Positions 49,777 to 58,595 of a stretch of DNA of 64,000 bases are shown here, piece after piece. The notes below the pieces were generated by a model. That model ran no database searches. It was not told the DNA's origin and was given only the letters and a program-made list of their open reading frames with translations. Within the stretch, counting starts at the first letter, position 1, and each line of letters begins with the position of its first letter. This DNA is from Nocardia arthritidis NBRC 100137. Its GTDB lineage: Bacteria; Actinomycetota; Actinomycetes; Mycobacteriales; Mycobacteriaceae. A program made the position numbers and the translations under genes. The stretch is from assembly GCF_001612765.1 (NCBI RefSeq), contig NZ_BDBB01000042.1:16689-80688 (forward strand), read 5' to 3'.

Positions 49777-51117
49777 GTGGCGGCGGCAGATTCCCCACCC
49801 GAGTCCGACCGCAGAACGCCCGTGGTGGTGCTCGCCGGTTTCGCGGGACTCGCCGCGACGGGCGTGGATCGCGCCGCGGCGGTGTTGGGCATGGCTCCGG
49901 GCACCATCGTGGTCCGCCACGACCTGACGCAGCTGCGGGAAGGCATCGTGCATCGCACGGTGCGCACCGCGACTCGGGAGACCTCGGCGGTGCTCGAACT
50001 CGCGCACGGCTGCGTCTCGTGCACGCTGCGGATGGATCTGCTTCCGCTGTTGCGCACTCTCTCCCAGCGTGAATCGGTGGATCGCATCGTGCTGGCGCTG
50101 GACCCGGCATTCGAGGCCGAAGCGGTGTGCCAGGCCATCGAGCATGTCGTGGTCGCCGGCGTGCACGGCCGCGTCGACGGCCCGGCCGGGCGCGACGTGC
50201 GGGTGGACGCGGTTCTCACCTGCTTGGACGCCGGAACCTGGCTCGCCGACGCGACCGGGGACGAGACGCTCGCCGAACGCGGCCTCGCCGCCGCCGACGA
50301 CGACCGCACGGTGGCGCAGGTGGCGGTCGGGCAGGTCGATTTCGCCGATGCCGTCATCGCCTTGGGCGCCGTCACGAACGAAGCGCTGCTCGCGGACACG
50401 GCGGCCGACCGCGGCAAGCTCGCGGCCGTCCTGGCCCGGTTGGTCCCCGGCGCGCCGCTCGCCTGGGTGGACGAGCCGAACTCCATCACGCCCGCCGTGG
50501 TCGAAACGCTGCTCACGCGCGTCCCCGCCGATTCGCGCCGCGGCAGGATCTTCGACGCGCACGCGCCGCTGCTGCGCGGCCGACCGCCCTTGACCGGTGA
50601 CCACGGCGTCGAACTCGTGGAGTTCGCCGCGGCGCGGCCGTTTCATCCCGCCCGCTTGCACCAGGCGCTCGACGTGTTGCTCGAGGGCGTGGTGACCGCG
50701 CGCGGGCGCGTCTGGCTGGCCACCCAGGCCGACGAGGTGGTGTGGCTCGAATCCGCCGGCGGCGGCCTGCGCGTGGGCGGTGCCGGGCGCTGGCTGGCCG
50801 CTATGCCGGAAGAGGAACTGGCCGAGGTCGACCCGGAGCGCCGCGCGATGGCCGCCCTGCGCTGGGACGAGCGGTTCGGGGACCGGGACGTCTCACTGTC
50901 GATCCTCGTGCACGACGCCGATCCGGCGGAGATCCGCGAAGCGCTGCACTGGGCGCTGGTGGAGGACGAGGAACTGCGGCTGGTCGAGCGTGCGCCGGAG
51001 CGAGTCGCCCAGTGGGAGGACCCATTCGGGGAATGGCACGCCGATCCGTGCGCGAGCGGCGACCAGTCGGGACAACCCGTAGAGGACGCGAAAAGCCCGA
51101 GAGGAGAGGCGAAATGA
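49777..51117 (+). CDS. COG0523/CobW-like zinc-homeostasis protein with degenerate Walker A
   Basis: A 446-residue protein of the COG0523 metallochaperone family starting at GTG 49777, with AAAGGAG upstream. Recognisable parts are the metal motif HGCVSCTLRMDLLPLLRTL (C79 and C82) and the C-terminal CobW_C domain (~290-410, FHPARLHQALDVLLEGVV, GRVWLATQADEVVWLE). The P-loop position (VVVLAGFAGLAATGVD, residues ~16-31) lacks the Gly-Lys-Thr/Ser needed for GTP binding, so GTPase activity is doubtful. It is expressed with zinc-free L31 and L32 paralogues (ATGA overlap with L31) behind a Zur-like box. Confidence 0.87.
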   Translation: MAAADSPPESDRRTPVVVLAGFAGLAATGVDRAAAVLGMAPGTIVVRHDLTQLREGIVHRTVRTATRETSAVLELAHGCVSCTLRMDLLPLLRTLSQRESVDRIVLALDPAFEAEAVCQAIEHVVVAGVHGRVDGPAGRDVRVDAVLTCLDAGTWLADATGDETLAERGLAAADDDRTVAQVAVGQVDFADAVIALGAVTNEALLADTAADRGKLAAVLARLVPGAPLAWVDEPNSITPAVVETLLTRVPADSRRGRIFDAHAPLLRGRPPLTGDHGVELVEFAAARPFHPARLHQALDVLLEGVVTARGRVWLATQADEVVWLESAGGGLRVGGAGRWLAAMPEEELAEVDPERRAMAALRWDERFGDRDVSLSILVHDADPAEIREALHWALVEDEELRLVERAPERVAQWEDPFGEWHADPCASGDQSGQPVEDAKSPRGEAK

Positions 51118-51374
51118 AGAATGGGATCCACCCGGACTACCACTTGGTGGTCTTCGAGGACGTGAACACCGGCAAGCGATTTCTCACCCGGTCCACGGCC
51201 ACCGGCACGCGCACCGTGGAATGGGCCGATGGCAACACCTATCCGCTGCTGACGGTGGACGTCACCGCCGACTCGCACCCGTTCTGGACCGGTGCGCACC
51301 GCGTGCTGGACACCCAGGGCCGGGTGGAGAAGTTCGAACGCAAATACGGCAAGCGCGCACGGAAGGAATCCTGA
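51114..51374 (+). CDS. rpmE2: Ribosomal protein L31 type B (zinc-independent)
   Basis: An 86-residue bL31B (MKNGIHPDYHLVVFEDVNTG, FWTGAHRVLDTQGRVEKFER). It has no cysteines, unlike zinc-binding L31. In zinc limitation it replaces the zinc form on the ribosome, freeing zinc. ATG overlaps the COG0523 stop; L32 follows after 1 bp. Confidence 0.96.
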   Translation: MKNGIHPDYHLVVFEDVNTGKRFLTRSTATGTRTVEWADGNTYPLLTVDVTADSHPFWTGAHRVLDTQGRVEKFERKYGKRARKES

Positions 51375-51375
51375 G

Positions 51376-51549
51376 ATGGCGGTACCGAAGCGGAAGATGT
51401 CGCGGTCGAACACGCGCAGCCGCCGGTCGAATTGGAAGGCCGCACCCGTGGACCTGGTACCGGTGACCGTCGCGGGCGTCGTGCACAAAGTGCCGCGCCG
51501 GTTGGTGACGGCCGTACGGCGCGGGCTGATCGACCTCGAGAAGCTCTGA
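51376..51549 (+). CDS. rpmF: Ribosomal protein L32, cysteine-free paralogue
   Basis: A 57-residue bL32 (MAVPKRKMSRSNTRSRRSNW then LVPVTVAGVVHKVPRRLVT). The C-terminal half lacks the CxxC...CxxC zinc site of the usual form, fitting the zinc-economy set. It ends the plus-strand unit. Confidence 0.94.
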   Translation: MAVPKRKMSRSNTRSRRSNWKAAPVDLVPVTVAGVVHKVPRRLVTAVRRGLIDLEKL

Positions 51550-52027
51550 GCGGTACGCGCCCGAAAGCGTCGTGGGGCCCTTCGCCGCGCGAGTACCCGG
51601 TGCCGAGGGTGATTGCTCGGCCGATGCCGTCGTGGCTCCGGATGAGCTGGATGCTGGTCGATTGTCCGGAAAGGGCCACGTCGACGCACCCTGAGGAGAA
51701 TTCTGCGACCGCCGGCCCACGTATTGGCTAACTTGTAGCAAACTATGTGGCCCGCATCACGTCGCACTATTGCGCGTGAAGCGATTGCGATCGGATAGCC
51801 AGGCAGTGAATCCCGGACCAATGGTTGGTTTTCGGCGGTGGAAAAGTTCGCCGAAAATGGTGCGCTCGCAGCCTGATACCGGTACCCTCGTCGTCGAGGG
51901 CGGGTTCTCTTGGTTTCCAAGAGAACCCGTCCATCGCCAATTTCGGCGCTGTTCGCCGGATTCCGCTCTCCCGGGTCACGCCCTTCCGCCGGGCTGCGCG
52001 GTTGCGATCGTCGCGCCGGTGCGAGAC
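51550..52027. other. 478-bp spacer with a long hairpin
   Basis: No gene is supportable. The section 51700-51850 is A/T-richer than average. A perfect 13-bp hairpin, CGGGTTCTCTTGG and CCAAGAGAACCCG around TTT, sits at 51901-51929. It could terminate the ribosomal-protein unit (350 bp late) or, on the other strand, the DUF1906 gene (98 bp after its stop). It has no T-tract. Confidence 0.5.
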
Positions 52028-53077
52028 TCAGTTTTTCGAGGTCAACACCGCCGGTCCGTCGTCACCGCCCGGCGCGCGCCGAGCGCCACCGTCGTGTCCG
52101 GGCAACCCGGGAAGGTCCGGTAACAGTGCCTCCAAGCGCGCGAGCTGCTCACCGACCAGCGCCGCTGGGCCCTCGATCAGCGACAGCGGCCACGGCCAGT
52201 GCCGCCCGTTCCAGCGTTCCACCTGGTCGGTCAGTTCGGCGGTCGTCGCCTCCAGTTCGCTGATCTCGGTGCGCAATTCGCCGACTTGCGTTCGCAATGC
52301 GGTGGATTCGCGCTCCAATGCGGCGATTCGCGCCAATGCCGCGGCCAATCCGTCCACCAGCGTCCGATTCCGGCCGTCCGCGTCGGCGCCCAGTTGCGGC
52401 CAGCCCGACAAGCCGGGCCCGCGCAGCTGAATCTGTATGTCGCGCAGCACTTCCTCTTGCTCCGGCGTCACGTCCGGATCCTCCCGTCCCACGAAATCCC
52501 ACTGGCCGAAATCGGTCGTCTCGGCCTCGTTCACGTCACATCGCACGCCGCCGACCGTCACCTGGCGCAGCGTCTGATGAATCGCGCGTCTGCTCTCCAC
52601 GTTCGTGCCGGACCACGCGTCGGTCTGCCATGCCCACGTCGCGTACCCTGCGTCCAGCGCGCGGCTGACCGCCCAGTACCCGCCGTAGATACCGACGTTC
52701 GCACGGCCGAGCACGGTCGCCGCACCGTCCAGATAGGCGTTGACGCGTAACTGATCCTGCTGCGAAGCGTCGAAATCCGCCGAGAAATAGATCGGCCGGT
52801 CCACCCGGCCGCCGCAGCGCAGCACCTGGGCGAGGGCCGCGCGCGCGTCCACGATGCCCGCACCGTAGCCGTCCAGCATCCGCGCGGCCGTGGTCTCCCA
52901 ATTCGAGACGATCGAGATTCCGTGCGTCCGCAGATCGTTCGTCTCGGCCGGGGTGAGGAGTTTCCCGGGCAAGCTCGGGCCGCCCTCGGACAGATACCGC
53001 ACCACGAAGTCGTACCCCGCCGCCCGAATCGCCGCGCCCCCCGGACGTCCCGCGGCGTAGTCGAGACCGAAACGCAT
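52028..53077 (-). CDS. DUF1906 (glycoside hydrolase-like) protein with coiled coil, phage-type
   Basis: A 349-residue protein starting at ATG 53077 (MRFGLDYAAGRPGG) with GTGGAGG before it. Residues ~1-200 are the Rv2525c-like/DUF1906 TIM-barrel domain (FVVRYLSEGGPSLPGK, YFSADFDASQQDQL, NVGIYGGYWAVSRALDAGYA, ATWAWQTDAWSGT). Next comes a linker with LRDIQIQLRGPGLSGWPQLG, text I associate with actinophage lysin and tail genes, then a coiled coil (~260-305). No signal peptide or other phage gene is beside it. Cell-wall glycan cleavage is possible but unproven for this fold. Confidence 0.83.
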   Translation of the reverse strand: MRFGLDYAAGRPGGAAIRAAGYDFVVRYLSEGGPSLPGKLLTPAETNDLRTHGISIVSNWETTAARMLDGYGAGIVDARAALAQVLRCGGRVDRPIYFSADFDASQQDQLRVNAYLDGAATVLGRANVGIYGGYWAVSRALDAGYATWAWQTDAWSGTNVESRRAIHQTLRQVTVGGVRCDVNEAETTDFGQWDFVGREDPDVTPEQEEVLRDIQIQLRGPGLSGWPQLGADADGRNRTLVDGLAAALARIAALERESTALRTQVGELRTEISELEATTAELTDQVERWNGRHWPWPLSLIEGPAALVGEQLARLEALLPDLPGLPGHDGGARRAPGGDDGPAVLTSKN

Positions 53078-53235
53078 GGCCTCCACTGTAAGTGGGCCGG
53101 GCGGGTGAATCCGGGGCATCGCCGAATCCGCACCGTCCGCGGGGATCGGGTCAGCGCAAAACGGTCGAACAGCCCGTTCCGCGCCGTGAATCCGAACTGC
53201 GGGCCGTGTGATTCGCCGGTGCCGGCGACCGCGGG

Positions 53236-54036
53236 TCAGCGGACGGGTTGCAGCTTCGGCCGCCGCGCCTTCGGCGGGCCGGCCAGCTCACGGCGATCCG
53301 GCGCGATCAGCACCGCGGAGATCGGCACGGTCAACGCCAGCAAGCCGATGACGAACATGGGGAACACGAAGTCGAACAGCTCGACACCGCCGGGCACCTT
53401 CGCCGTCCGGTCCACGTCGAAATGCAGCGCGGCCAGCGCCGTGTAGTACGTGGCGGACACGCCGACGCCGAACAGCAGCACGGTCGCGGCGCGGGCCAGC
53501 GGGAAGCGCATCGTCTGGAACAACCACAGCGTCGCGGTCGCGGTGATCACCCCGATCACGGCGGAAACGGTGGCCAGCCAAGTCGTCACGCCGACCGATC
53601 CCTGGATCTCGAGTGAGCCGATGCCCAGGTAGTGCGTGACACCGATGCCGAGGCCGAGCACCAAGCCGCCGGGCAGCAGCAGCGTGAGCCGAGGCGTGCG
53701 CCCGATGATCAGCAGCGCCGCGAAGACGGCCGCGATGGACACCACCAGGGCGGCGATCAGCCTGCCCGGGTCGTAACGCATCGCGCTACCGGGCACTTTG
53801 AGGCCCAGCATGGCCACCGAGGTGGCCAGCCACGCTCCGACGCCGCCGAGCGAGATCGCTGCCGAGACCAGCCACACGAGCCGGAACTGCACCGAGCGCG
53901 CGCCGTGCACGATGCACGCGAGGCCGACCACCGCACCGAGCACCGAGATGCCCAGCGACAGCGCGATCATCCAGTAGCCGAGGGCGAACTGGTCGACGGA
54001 CGCCCCGCCTGCGGCCAGCACCGCGACCTCACGCAT
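53236..54036 (-). CDS. MHYT-domain integral membrane protein
   Basis: A 266-residue protein with seven hydrophobic segments. Three MHYT-like repeats are suggested, best seen as GVTHYLGIGSLEIQG (residues ~130-145) and ATYYTALAALHFDVD, where the second has Tyr in place of His. MHYT domains are proposed to bind copper and sense oxygen, CO or NO. No GGDEF or kinase domain is attached. Its start overlaps the CvnD stop by 8 bp, so it is the fifth gene of the conservon. Confidence 0.85.
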   Translation of the reverse strand: MREVAVLAAGGASVDQFALGYWMIALSLGISVLGAVVGLACIVHGARSVQFRLVWLVSAAISLGGVGAWLATSVAMLGLKVPGSAMRYDPGRLIAALVVSIAAVFAALLIIGRTPRLTLLLPGGLVLGLGIGVTHYLGIGSLEIQGSVGVTTWLATVSAVIGVITATATLWLFQTMRFPLARAATVLLFGVGVSATYYTALAALHFDVDRTAKVPGGVELFDFVFPMFVIGLLALTVPISAVLIAPDRRELAGPPKARRPKLQPVR

Positions 54037-54706
54037 GGCGGGCGGACCCTTCCAGCTCGCTGGCTTTCAGCTGAGCGATCGCGTATTCGGTGACCGCGGC
54101 GAGCGCTTGACGCACCTCCATCGCGTTGCGCGCGTCGATGTCCACGATCGGCACGCCCTCGCGCACCGACAGCGCCTCGCGCAGCTCCGCGATGGGGAAG
54201 CGCGGCGCGTCCGGGAAGCGGTTGACCGCGATCAAGAACGGCAGCTTGCGTGCCTCGAAGAAGTCGACCGCCGCGAAGCTGTCCTCGAGCCGCCGGGTGT
54301 CGATCAGCACCACCGCGCCGATCGCGCCGCGGATCAGGTCGTCCCACATGAACCAGAACCGCCGCTGGCCCGGCGTGCCGAACAGGTAGAGCACCAGGTT
54401 GCCCGGCAGGATGATCCGGCCGAAGTCCATGGCGACGGTGGTCGTCTCCTTCTCCGGCGTCTCGGCGAGATCGTCGATGCCGTCGGAGTATCGGGTCACC
54501 ATCGCCTCGGTGCGCAGCGGAACGATCTCCGACACCGCACCGACGAACGTGGTCTTGCCCGCGCCGAAGCCGCCCGCGACGACGATCTTCGTCGAAGCGA
54601 CCCGATTCTCGAAGCCGTCCGGTCCGGGGGCGTTTCCCGGTCCGAGATTCGCACTTGGCCCGGGATGTCCACTGGGCCCCGGATTCCTATAGGGCGCGGA
54701 GTCCAC
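54029..54706 (-). CDS. Conservon GTPase (CvnD-like)
   Basis: A 225-residue small Ras-like GTPase. Residues 1-35 are Pro/Gly-rich; the P-loop is GGFGAGKTTF (45-54). G3 is LFGTPGQRRFWF and G4 reads AVNRFPD instead of NKxD, both as in other CvnD proteins. It overlaps the DUF742 gene by 20 bp and the MHYT gene by 8 bp. In streptomycetes CvnA-D act as a signalling module where GTPase state is coupled to a sensor kinase-like protein. Confidence 0.93.
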   Translation of the reverse strand: MDSAPYRNPGPSGHPGPSANLGPGNAPGPDGFENRVASTKIVVAGGFGAGKTTFVGAVSEIVPLRTEAMVTRYSDGIDDLAETPEKETTTVAMDFGRIILPGNLVLYLFGTPGQRRFWFMWDDLIRGAIGAVVLIDTRRLEDSFAAVDFFEARKLPFLIAVNRFPDAPRFPIAELREALSVREGVPIVDIDARNAMEVRQALAAVTEYAIAQLKASELEGSARHA

Positions 54707-55058
54707 GCAATGTCCTCTCCATCAGGGAACGGCGCTCGTCATAGCTCGCCTCTTCGGTCAGGGTCGAATGCACGCGCATGGTGCCATCGACGACGAGGTC
54801 GCCGATCACCACCCGGACCATGCCGAGCGGCCGGTCCAGATGTGCCGCGATCTCCGCGACCGACAGGCGGTGCGTGCCGAGCCGGAGTATCTCGGTGCGG
54901 ATATCGCCGGTCGGCCAGTCGAGATGTGCAGTGTACGACAAGGTTTCGATGACCGCCTCCAATGGCAAGTCGATCGCGGGTTCGGTACGCCCCGAGGTCA
55001 GGGCGTAGGGCCGGACGCGCGTTGTCGGGCGTGGTCCGGGGCCGTATGGGTTGGCCAT
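54687..55058 (-). CDS. Conservon DUF742 protein (CvnC-like)
   Basis: A 123-residue protein starting at ATG 55058. It contains the DUF742 core: VRPYALTSGRTEPAIDLPLE, LSVAEIAAHLDRPLGMVRVV (a winged-helix-like element) and a C-terminal ERRSLMERTLRGLRAL. It is between the roadblock and GTPase genes, overlapping the latter by 20 bp. Likely an adaptor of the complex. Confidence 0.93.
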   Translation of the reverse strand: MANPYGPGPRPTTRVRPYALTSGRTEPAIDLPLEAVIETLSYTAHLDWPTGDIRTEILRLGTHRLSVAEIAAHLDRPLGMVRVVIGDLVVDGTMRVHSTLTEEASYDERRSLMERTLRGLRAL

Positions 55059-55065
55059 CTCACGC

Positions 55066-55476
55066 TCAGACAGCGGTGCGCGCGGTCGCGGTGACCACCG
55101 AACCCACCCGATCGACGAGCAGTGCCATCTCGTAGCCGATGCGGCCGATGTCATGCGACTTGTTCGCCAGCACGGCCAGATGCGAGCCGTTGCCGACGCT
55201 CATCACCAGCAGGTAGCCGCGCTGCATCTCCACGATCGACTGCATCACCTTGCCACCGTCGAACAGCGAAGCCGCGCCCATGGAGAGGCTGGCGAGCCCG
55301 GCGGTGACGGCGGAGAGCTGTTCGGCGCGGTCGCTGGGCAGATGCGGACTGGTGGCCTGCAACAAGCCGTCGGCCGATACCAGCACCGCATGGGACACGC
55401 CGGGCACATCGCGGGTGAAGCGGGCGACCAGCCAGTTCAGATTCTCGTCTGTGGTGCTGTTGTTCGCGTTGGTCAT
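55066..55476 (-). CDS. Roadblock/LC7 protein (CvnB-like)
   Basis: A 136-residue roadblock-fold protein (LNWLVARFTRDVPGVSHAVL, SADGLLQATSPHLP, EMQRGYLLVMSVGNGSHLAV). In conservons this class is thought to act as regulator or GAP of the small GTPase. It overlaps the sensor gene by 4 bp and precedes DUF742 by 7 bp. Confidence 0.94.
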   Translation of the reverse strand: MTNANNSTTDENLNWLVARFTRDVPGVSHAVLVSADGLLQATSPHLPSDRAEQLSAVTAGLASLSMGAASLFDGGKVMQSIVEMQRGYLLVMSVGNGSHLAVLANKSHDIGRIGYEMALLVDRVGSVVTATARTAV

Positions 55477-58238
55477 GCAAGCCCTCCGTCGTTGTACTGC
55501 GCATTGGCCCGCCCGCTGCGGACCCCACTGAGATGCCTGGTCAGGTTGTTGCGAATTTCTTCCGGATCACGCGGGCCCGCGTCCTCCACCGGCGCCAGGC
55601 CACCCGGCACCAGCTGGGCGCCCGGCCTGCGGATCGGCAGCCCGCCGACGGTGCGCGCGGTGGTGGTCGGATGACTCGCATCCTCGGCGGCCAGCCAGCC
55701 CGCGTCACCAGGCGAGGACCACGAGCTTTCCGGCGATGGCGAAGTCGAGGGCTCGACCAGCCATTCCGAGACCATGCGCTGATAGATCGGGGTCGGGGAC
55801 GCTCCGGCGACCGGCTGCAGCCGGGAGGAGGTCACCGTCGCGGGTTCCGGCGCCACCTCCTGCGGCGGGTCGACGGGTGCGGCCGGCTTCCGGATCGGAA
55901 GGCCGGATCGCGCGGTGGTCTGCGGCGCGGGCGCCGGGCTCGGCACGGTCGGCGTGGGGCCGGTCGCCGGCTCGTCGTCCTTCACCTCGGCCCACAGATC
56001 GGTGCGCGCCGGCTTCTGCTCCCGTTCGACGGCGTGTTCACCGGTGACGGGCGTCACCGGGGCGAACGGACCGGTCGGGGTGCGGTCGTCCGTGCGCGGC
56101 GTGAGCACCGGCCACGGCTGGGTGGGCGGCTGATCCACCGGGTTGACCGCCCGGCCGACCGGGGTGGAGACCGTGGGCTGGTCGGGGGCGTCGGCCACGC
56201 GGATGGCCGGACGACGCTGCGGCAAGCCGGAACTCGTCACGCCGAAACGCGCGGTGTCGCGCTGCGGCAGGCTCGGCACCGGGACCAGGTTGCGCGGGTG
56301 CGCACCGGTGGGCGGCGTGACGTGCGCGGGCATGTGATGCTCGGCGGTCAGGTCGAGCGGCTTGCCCGCCGGGTCGGTGACGTCCATCGGCGGCGCGACC
56401 AGCGCGCCGGGCAGGTGCACGCTGGCGGTGATGCCCGGCTGCTGCGCCATCGTGGACGTGCGCCGCAAGCTGACCGTGATGGTGTGGCGCTTGGCCAGCC
56501 GGCCGACGACGAACAGGCCCATGCGGCGCGCGGTCTCGACCGTCACCTCACCACCGGAGGCGAGCCGGTCGTTGGTCGTCTGCAGGTCCTCCAGCGACAT
56601 GCCGAGGCCGCGGTCGGTGATCTCGATCAGGTAGCCGCCGTCCACCGCGCGCGACACCATTACGGTGACCGGCGTGGTCGGCGGCGAGTAACGCAGCGCG
56701 TTGTCGATCAACTCGGCGAGCAGGTGCTCGATGTCGACGGCGGGCTCGCCCGCCACGATGCCGTCTGGCACCGCGCCGATCTCGACGCGCTGATAGTCCT
56801 CGACCTGGGAGACCGCGCTCCACAGCATGTCCGACAGCGGCACCGGGTGCAGCTGGCCGCGGCGTAGCGCGGTACCGGCGAGCACCAGCAGGTTGTCGCC
56901 GTTGCGGCGCATGCGGGTGGCCAGGTGGTCGAGGCGGAACAGGCTCTGCAGCCGGTCGGTGTCGTCTTCGTCGTGCTCGAGGTCCTCGATCAGCGCCAGC
57001 TGCTGCTCGACCAGCGATTGGCTGCGGCGGGACAGTGTTTCGAACATGTTCCCGATCTGCAGGCGCAAGCGGGCCTGGTCGGCGGCGAGGTTGAGCGCCT
57101 GTTCGTGGATCTCGTCCACGGCGCGGGCCAGCTGGCCGATCTCGTCGGTGGTGTGCACCGCGACCGGGGTGATCTCGGGAGTGGTGCCGCCCGCGCGCAC
57201 CACGGCCAGCTCGTCGGGCAACTTGATGTGCGCCACCTCGAGCGCGTCCCGCCGCAGGCGGCGGACCGGGACGACCAGGGTGCGCGCCACCGAGAGGGCC
57301 AGCGCCAGGCCCGCGAGCAGCATGCCGATGACGATCGTCGTCTCGCGCAGCGCACCGGCCTGCGCTTCGGTGGTGCGGGCGGCCAGCGCGCCGTCGATGG
57401 TGTCGATCAGCTGCGCGGTGGTCTTCTCGTAGGTGTCCGAGCTGACCAGGAGGGAGTCGATGACGGCCGGGTTGGACGCCGGATCGGCGACGTTCTGGCT
57501 GAAGGTGCCCAGACGGGTCTGCACCGCGTCCAGCAGCGGGCGCATATTGCCCGCGTAGTCCGGCAGGATCTGCGCGTACTGGTAGATCATCGTGATCTCA
57601 GCGCCTGCCGCGACCAGCACGCGCGGCCGCACGCTCGGGTTGCGGCCCGCGTCCGGCGAGCCGATCAGCATGCGCTGCTGGGTGAGCACCCGCCGGGCGG
57701 TCTGCACCGACGCCAGCTGCAGGAAGTATCGCTGGATGACCAGGTCGTCCACCGACGGCGACAGCGCGAGCGCGTTGCCGATGCGAACCATGATCTCGTC
57801 GGACTGCTCGCCGACCATGGCGGGCGAGCCGTTGCGCAGGCTGTTGCGCATCGTGGTGCCGGTGGCGATGGCCGAGGCGAGTTCGGAGGTGACCCGGCCG
57901 CTGACCTTGGTGATCTGCAAGGCGCCTTCCAGCTCGGCCAGGGCCTGGTCGAACTTCGTCAGCGCCGCGTCGGTCTGCGGGTCCGCGGTATTGCCCCAGG
58001 TGGCGGTCGCGGTGACGCCGAGTTGCTCGGTGGCCGAACCGAACTTGACGATCGGGCGGATGATGATCGCCTGTTCGGTCGCCGCGTCCAACTGCGCCAT
58101 GGTACGCAGTTCGTTGTTGATTCGGAGTACGGCGAAGACGGTGGCCAGCAGCACCGGAAGCACCAGCACCACGCCAACCTTGCGGGTGACCGACCAGTTC
58201 GACAGGCTGAATTGCCAGGACCGCGGTGCAGCTTCCAT
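55473..58238 (-). CDS. Conservon sensor histidine kinase-like protein (CvnA-like) with nitrate/nitrite-sensing-type domain
   Basis: A 921-residue membrane protein starting at ATG 58238 (MEAAPRSWQ), with GACGGAAG before it. TM1 is at ~20-40 and TM2 at ~300-322, enclosing a ~260-residue helical extracellular domain of the NIT (nitrate/nitrite-sensing) type. HAMP follows (~320-405), then a helical region without a clear phosphoacceptor His and an HATPase domain (~510-625; LAELIDNALRYSPP, ITDRGLGMSLEDL, RMGLFVVGRLAKRH). The C-terminal ~270 residues are Pro/Thr-rich and unstructured with repeated GLPIRKP/GLPIRRP-like motifs. It likely signals through the roadblock/GTPase set instead of a response regulator. 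Confidence 0.93.
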   Translation of the reverse strand: MEAAPRSWQFSLSNWSVTRKVGVVLVLPVLLATVFAVLRINNELRTMAQLDAATEQAIIIRPIVKFGSATEQLGVTATATWGNTADPQTDAALTKFDQALAELEGALQITKVSGRVTSELASAIATGTTMRNSLRNGSPAMVGEQSDEIMVRIGNALALSPSVDDLVIQRYFLQLASVQTARRVLTQQRMLIGSPDAGRNPSVRPRVLVAAGAEITMIYQYAQILPDYAGNMRPLLDAVQTRLGTFSQNVADPASNPAVIDSLLVSSDTYEKTTAQLIDTIDGALAARTTEAQAGALRETTIVIGMLLAGLALALSVARTLVVPVRRLRRDALEVAHIKLPDELAVVRAGGTTPEITPVAVHTTDEIGQLARAVDEIHEQALNLAADQARLRLQIGNMFETLSRRSQSLVEQQLALIEDLEHDEDDTDRLQSLFRLDHLATRMRRNGDNLLVLAGTALRRGQLHPVPLSDMLWSAVSQVEDYQRVEIGAVPDGIVAGEPAVDIEHLLAELIDNALRYSPPTTPVTVMVSRAVDGGYLIEITDRGLGMSLEDLQTTNDRLASGGEVTVETARRMGLFVVGRLAKRHTITVSLRRTSTMAQQPGITASVHLPGALVAPPMDVTDPAGKPLDLTAEHHMPAHVTPPTGAHPRNLVPVPSLPQRDTARFGVTSSGLPQRRPAIRVADAPDQPTVSTPVGRAVNPVDQPPTQPWPVLTPRTDDRTPTGPFAPVTPVTGEHAVEREQKPARTDLWAEVKDDEPATGPTPTVPSPAPAPQTTARSGLPIRKPAAPVDPPQEVAPEPATVTSSRLQPVAGASPTPIYQRMVSEWLVEPSTSPSPESSWSSPGDAGWLAAEDASHPTTTARTVGGLPIRRPGAQLVPGGLAPVEDAGPRDPEEIRNNLTRHLSGVRSGRANAQYNDGGLA

Positions 58239-58595
58239 CCGCTTCCGTCGCCTCCGCTTCACCAGTGACCTCGGGCGCGCGTGGCTGTTCGGTATTGATT
58301 CAACCCGCAAAGAACCAACTAGAGGTCTTCTTTTTTACCGCACGGAACATACCGTGCAGAGGGGTCATCGGCAATCCGGGGGAGTCCGTCTGCAATTTAC
58401 CGAATATGGCTATAGAGAACATGTTTCGCGGTGGAATGCGTAAGGGACGCGTCAACTTCTCGGTGGGGCCATGGAAGAGCCTGGTCACCCGGGGTTGACG
58501 GGGGCGACGCGCCGAGGGTTGTGGCGGGTGTGCGCCGCGGCGTGTCGGGAGCGCCCTCTCAGTTACCTCTCAGTCGGTGCGGTCAAACTGGTGGC
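58239..58595. promoter_or_regulatory. Divergent spacer between the conservon and mprA
   Basis: A 357-bp spacer, A/T-richer than its surroundings around 58310-58440. It holds a 6-bp dyad GCACGG-N6-CCGTGC at 58340-58357 beside a TTTTTT run, a plausible operator for the conservon, and the Mpr direct repeats at 58556-58574. No gene is seen. Confidence 0.45.
58556..58574 (+). promoter_or_regulatory. Direct repeat upstream of mprA (Mpr box)
   Basis: CTCTCAGT at 58556-58563 and CTCTCAGT at 58567-58574, an 11-bp period, ending 21 bp before the mprA start. The same repeat is found before pepD, at identical spacing. Binding by the response regulator as a head-to-tail dimer, one helical turn apart, is expected. 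Confidence 0.75.
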
